Of a DNA stretch of 35,573 nucleotides, positions 33,190 through 35,573 are shown piece by piece; within the stretch, counting starts at the first letter, position 1, and each line of letters starts with the position of its first letter. The stretch is from an uncultured Gemmiger sp. Lineage in GTDB: Bacteria; Bacillota; Clostridia; Oscillospirales; Ruminococcaceae. A program made the position numbers and the translations under genes. The stretch lies in the NCBI GenBank assembly GCA_944382805.1, contig CALWNS010000021.1, positions 1 through 35,573 on the forward strand, in the 5' to 3' direction. The notes beneath the pieces were generated by a model that had not been told where the DNA came from, searched no databases, and saw only the letters and a program-made list of their open reading frames with translations.

Positions 33190-33217
33190 ATTGTACCACA
33201 TTCCCCCTTTCTGTCAA
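33190..33217 (-). promoter_or_regulatory. Predicted clpB promoter
   Basis: Minus-strand TTGACA (33217-33212) and TACAAT (33195-33190), 16 nt apart, directly next to the CIRCE element. Confidence 0.85.
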
Positions 33218-33262
33218 TGGGGCAAACGTAAAAACTTTGTGAACAGAGGGCGGCCGGCGCGC

Positions 33263-33291
33263 TTGATAGTTTTTGGAAACAAGTGTAAAGT
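33263..33291 (+). promoter_or_regulatory. Predicted promoter of the two-component operon
   Basis: TTGATA (33263-33268) and TAAAGT (33286-33291), 17 nt apart. The clpB-response regulator gap (33002-33323) contains only these regulatory sites. Confidence 0.6.
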
Positions 33292-33323
33292 AACATTATA
33301 GGAAAGAAAAGGAGGGCTGGGGG

Positions 33324-34013
33324 ATGTTGCCGATCCTGGTAGCGGAGGACGAGCCGCCCATTGCCGACCTGATCCGGCTGACGCTGACCGGGGCCGGGTA
33401 CCGCTGCGTGGTGGCGCACGACGGCGTGCAGGCCGCCGATTTGATCGAAGGGCAGGAGTTCGCGCTGGCCGTGCTGGACATCATGCTGCCGCAGGTGGAC
33501 GGGTACGAGCTGCTGGAATATTTGCAGACGACCGGCACGCCGGCCATTTTTGTGACGGCCAAAGCCGCGGTGGCCGACCGGGTGCGCGGGCTGCGGCTGG
33601 GGGCCGAGGATTACATCGTCAAGCCGTTTGCCCCTGCCGAGCTGGTGGCCCGCGTGGAGACGGTGCTGCGCCGCACCGGGCGCGGCAACGCGCGGCTGCG
33701 GGCGTTTGACGTAGAGCTGGACCCTGTCGCCCGCCGGGTATGGCGCGGCGGGCAGGAGGTCCACCTGACCCCGCGGGAGTTCGCGCTGTTGGAACTGCTG
33801 CTGCGCAACCGCGGCGTGGTGCTGTACCGCGATGTGCTGTACGAGCGGGTATGGGGCGCGGATGACGATACCGATACCCGCACGCTGGACCTGCATATCC
33901 GGCGGCTGCGGCAAAAGCTGGGCTGGCGGCGGCAGATCCGCACGGTGTTCCGCGTGGGGTATGCGCTGCTGAACGAGGAGGACTTGCCCGCCGGCGGGGA
34001 GGGAACGCCATGA
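33324..34013 (+). CDS. OmpR/PhoB-type response regulator
   Basis: 229 residues. The receiver domain (about 3-115) has the acidic pair in VAEDEPP, the phosphorylated D52 in VLDIMLP, a Thr in FVTAK and K100 in IVKPF. The winged-helix DNA-binding domain (about 130-225) contains LTPREFALLELLLRNRG and LDLHIRRLRQKLG. Phosphorylation by the kinase next door would switch on DNA binding. AAAGGAGGG precedes the ATG. The stop overlaps the kinase start (ATGA). The stimulus is unknown. Confidence 0.95.
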   Translation: MLPILVAEDEPPIADLIRLTLTGAGYRCVVAHDGVQAADLIEGQEFALAVLDIMLPQVDGYELLEYLQTTGTPAIFVTAKAAVADRVRGLRLGAEDYIVKPFAPAELVARVETVLRRTGRGNARLRAFDVELDPVARRVWRGGQEVHLTPREFALLELLLRNRGVVLYRDVLYERVWGADDDTDTRTLDLHIRRLRQKLGWRRQIRTVFRVGYALLNEEDLPAGGEGTP

Positions 34014-35416
34014 AATTTGCCGACAAGCTCACGCTGGCGCTGACCCTGCTGTTGGCGGCGCTGTTAACGGCGTATAACATCTGGACGCTGGACCGGCAGT
34101 TCACGGCCGACCTGCGCGCCGCGGCCGAGCAGGCGCAGACCGCCTGGCAGCAGGAGCGCTACGCCATGCAGACCGGCCTGGAAAGCCGCGCCGGCCTGCT
34201 GCCCTGGGCGGCGAGCTACCAGAGCAGCCACGGCGGGCAGCCGCTGCTGCTGGGCGTGTTTGCCGGCCATGACACGCTGTACAACACGCTGCCCGCCACG
34301 CTGGGCCGGCAGGAGCTGGACGCCGCGCTGGACGGCGCGGGCCAGCCGCGCGTGACGGTGGTGCGGGACGTAAACGGCCGCTACACGATGCTGGCGGCCG
34401 GGGTGGTGATTTTGCCGGACGGCGCGCTGACGCTGGCGCACGGCCAGAGCCTGGACGGCGTATGGGCCGCGCGCGGCGAACGGCTGCGCACGGCGCTGGC
34501 GGCGGGCGCGGTGCTGCTGGCGCTGGCGGCGCTGGGCTGCCGGGCGCTGTGCCGCCGCCTGACCCGCCCGCTGGAACGGCTGGAGGCGGCCAGCCGGCAG
34601 ATCGCCGCCGGGGACTACGGCCGGCGCACGGCGCTGCACACCGGCGACGAGCTGGCCAGCCTGAGCGCCAGCTTTGACGAGATGGCCGATGCGGTGCAGG
34701 AAAAAATCGAGCAGCTGCAGGGCCACCTGCGCGAGCGGGACGACTTTGTGGCCGCCTTTACCCACGAGCTGAAAACGCCCATTACCAGTATGCTGGGCTA
34801 CGCCGACCTTTTGCGCGGGGCGGAGCCAACGCCCGAAACACGGCAGCTGGCGGCGCAGTACATCTACCACGAAAGCCAGCGGCTGGAGGTTTTGGGCGGC
34901 AAGCTGATGGCGCTGATGCAGCTAGACGGCGCGCCGCCCGCCCTGGCCCCCGTGGCGCTGGATACCGTGCTGCGGCGGCTGCGGCGCGCGCTGCCGCCCG
35001 GCGCCCCCGTGCCGGAACTGCCGGCGTGCGGGGCCGCCGTGCTGGCGGACGCCGACCTGCTGACCGACCTTTTGTACAACCTTATACAGAACGCGCGCGC
35101 CGCCACGCCGCCGGGCGGGCGGGTGTGGGTAGAGGCCGCGGAGGAAGGCGGGCGGGTGCGCCTGGCCGTGCGGGATACCGGGTGCGGCATCCCGGCGGCC
35201 GACCTGCCGCGCATCTGCGAACCGTTTTACCGGGTGGACCGTTCCCGCGCGCGCCGCCGCGGCGGCAACGGCCTGGGGCTGGCGCTGTGCGCGCGCATTG
35301 CGCAGCTGCACGGCACGCAGCTGGAATTTGAAAGCGCCGAGGGCCGCGGCACCACGGTGCGCTTTGCGCTGTCCGCCGCCCCGCAGGAGGTGAAATGCGA
35401 TGCCGATGCCGGATAA
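34010..35416 (+). CDS. Sensor histidine kinase
   Basis: 468 residues. First membrane helix about 8-24, an extracellular sensor region of about 130 residues, second helix about 160-182, HAMP linker (about 183-236), HisKA domain with H252 in FTHELKTPITSM, and an ATPase domain with N-box LIQNARAAT, G1 DTGCGIP and G2 GNGLGLAL. All catalytic motifs are present. It partners the response regulator just upstream. The sensor region has no recognised fold. The following gene overlaps its end by 17 nt, which suggests a three-gene unit. Confidence 0.95.
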   Translation: MKFADKLTLALTLLLAALLTAYNIWTLDRQFTADLRAAAEQAQTAWQQERYAMQTGLESRAGLLPWAASYQSSHGGQPLLLGVFAGHDTLYNTLPATLGRQELDAALDGAGQPRVTVVRDVNGRYTMLAAGVVILPDGALTLAHGQSLDGVWAARGERLRTALAAGAVLLALAALGCRALCRRLTRPLERLEAASRQIAAGDYGRRTALHTGDELASLSASFDEMADAVQEKIEQLQGHLRERDDFVAAFTHELKTPITSMLGYADLLRGAEPTPETRQLAAQYIYHESQRLEVLGGKLMALMQLDGAPPALAPVALDTVLRRLRRALPPGAPVPELPACGAAVLADADLLTDLLYNLIQNARAATPPGGRVWVEAAEEGGRVRLAVRDTGCGIPAADLPRICEPFYRVDRSRARRRGGNGLGLALCARIAQLHGTQLEFESAEGRGTTVRFALSAAPQEVKCDADAG

Positions 35417-35573
35417 ACTGCGTCGCACGCTGCCCGCGCTGGGCCTGGCCGCCGCCCTGGCGCTGGCGGCACTGGCGCCCCTGGGCTGGTTTGCCGCACG
35501 GGACGCGGCGCTGGCCGGGCAGGTGATGCTGCAAACGGAGGACCCCGACCTGCTGGGCGAAGCCGGGCAGAAC
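35400..35573 (+). CDS. Start of a membrane-anchored or secreted protein, partial
   Basis: 58 codons before the window ends. It begins MPMPDKLRRTLPALG, followed by one hydrophobic helix rich in Ala and Leu (about residues 12-33), then a region that appears extracytoplasmic (TEDPDLLGEAGQN). AGGAGG lies 9 nt before the ATG at 35400; the ATG at 35406 is an in-frame alternative. As third gene after a sensor kinase it could be an accessory sensor or a target, which the visible part cannot show. Confidence 0.65.
   Translation, partial: MPMPDKLRRTLPALGLAAALALAALAPLGWFAARDAALAGQVMLQTEDPDLLGEAGQN

Overview
The window looks like chromosomal DNA of a GC-rich member of the Firmicutes (Bacillota), most plausibly the Faecalibacterium / Subdoligranulum / Gemmiger group of the Oscillospirales. 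This is inferred from gene content (tRNA-Phe-type T-box, CIRCE/HrcA site, class B sortase, DnaD plus DnaC-like loader pair, FtsEX with an M23 hydrolase and a CtpA-like protein) combined with GC-rich coding sequence and sigma-A type promoters. I could not run a database search, so the genus is a judgement. No prophage, IS transposase, CRISPR array, rRNA or tRNA gene is visible.

Layout. 1-4234 (minus strand): divisome/cell-wall operon ftsE-ftsX-M23 murein hydrolase-34-aa membrane peptide-S41 peptidase homologue; the last gene runs off the left edge and appears to lack its catalytic Ser and Gln. 4371-5456: CdaR/PucR-type regulator. 5698-10303 (minus): glmS, a membrane-bound UDP-GlcNAc 4,6-dehydratase-like protein and a PglC-like sugar-phosphate transferase, a short route from fructose-6-P to a lipid-linked modified sugar. 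10304-10657: no protein gene, but a promoter-hairpin unit that could be a small RNA, followed by the glmS promoter. 10658-13224: class B sortase divergent from a CPA-type cation/proton antiporter. 13393-14853: lipoprotein with a C9 tract between its possible promoter boxes. 14998-18836: pheST under a T-box leader. 18888-20839: Bax-inhibitor-1-type membrane protein divergent from hemW. 20930-24599: PadR regulator with a translationally coupled HAAS-type membrane protein, then an AraC regulator divergent from a GH13 glucosidase. 24684-29235: fhs and an unusual phosphoribosyltransferase on the minus strand, DnaD-domain and DnaC-like replication proteins on the plus strand. 29263-30301: a cluster of seven hairpin-pair repeats. 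30389-33217: clpB under a CIRCE operator. 33324-35573: two-component system and the start of a third gene.

The most unusual part is the 1.04-kb intergenic cluster 29263-30301. Each unit is bounded by TGTAGGG-like and CCCTACA-like ends and holds a left hairpin, a spacer and a right hairpin. Stem sequences are exchanged between units, sometimes as exact reverse complements, while ends and linkers stay constant. A degenerate right half of the same element lies between the lipoprotein gene and pheT. No encoded mobilising enzyme is visible here. Other points worth attention are the S41 pseudo-protease in the FtsEX operon, the phosphoribosyltransferase with two alanines in place of the acidic pair of its PRPP loop, the poly-C promoter tract and the possible small RNA upstream of glmS.
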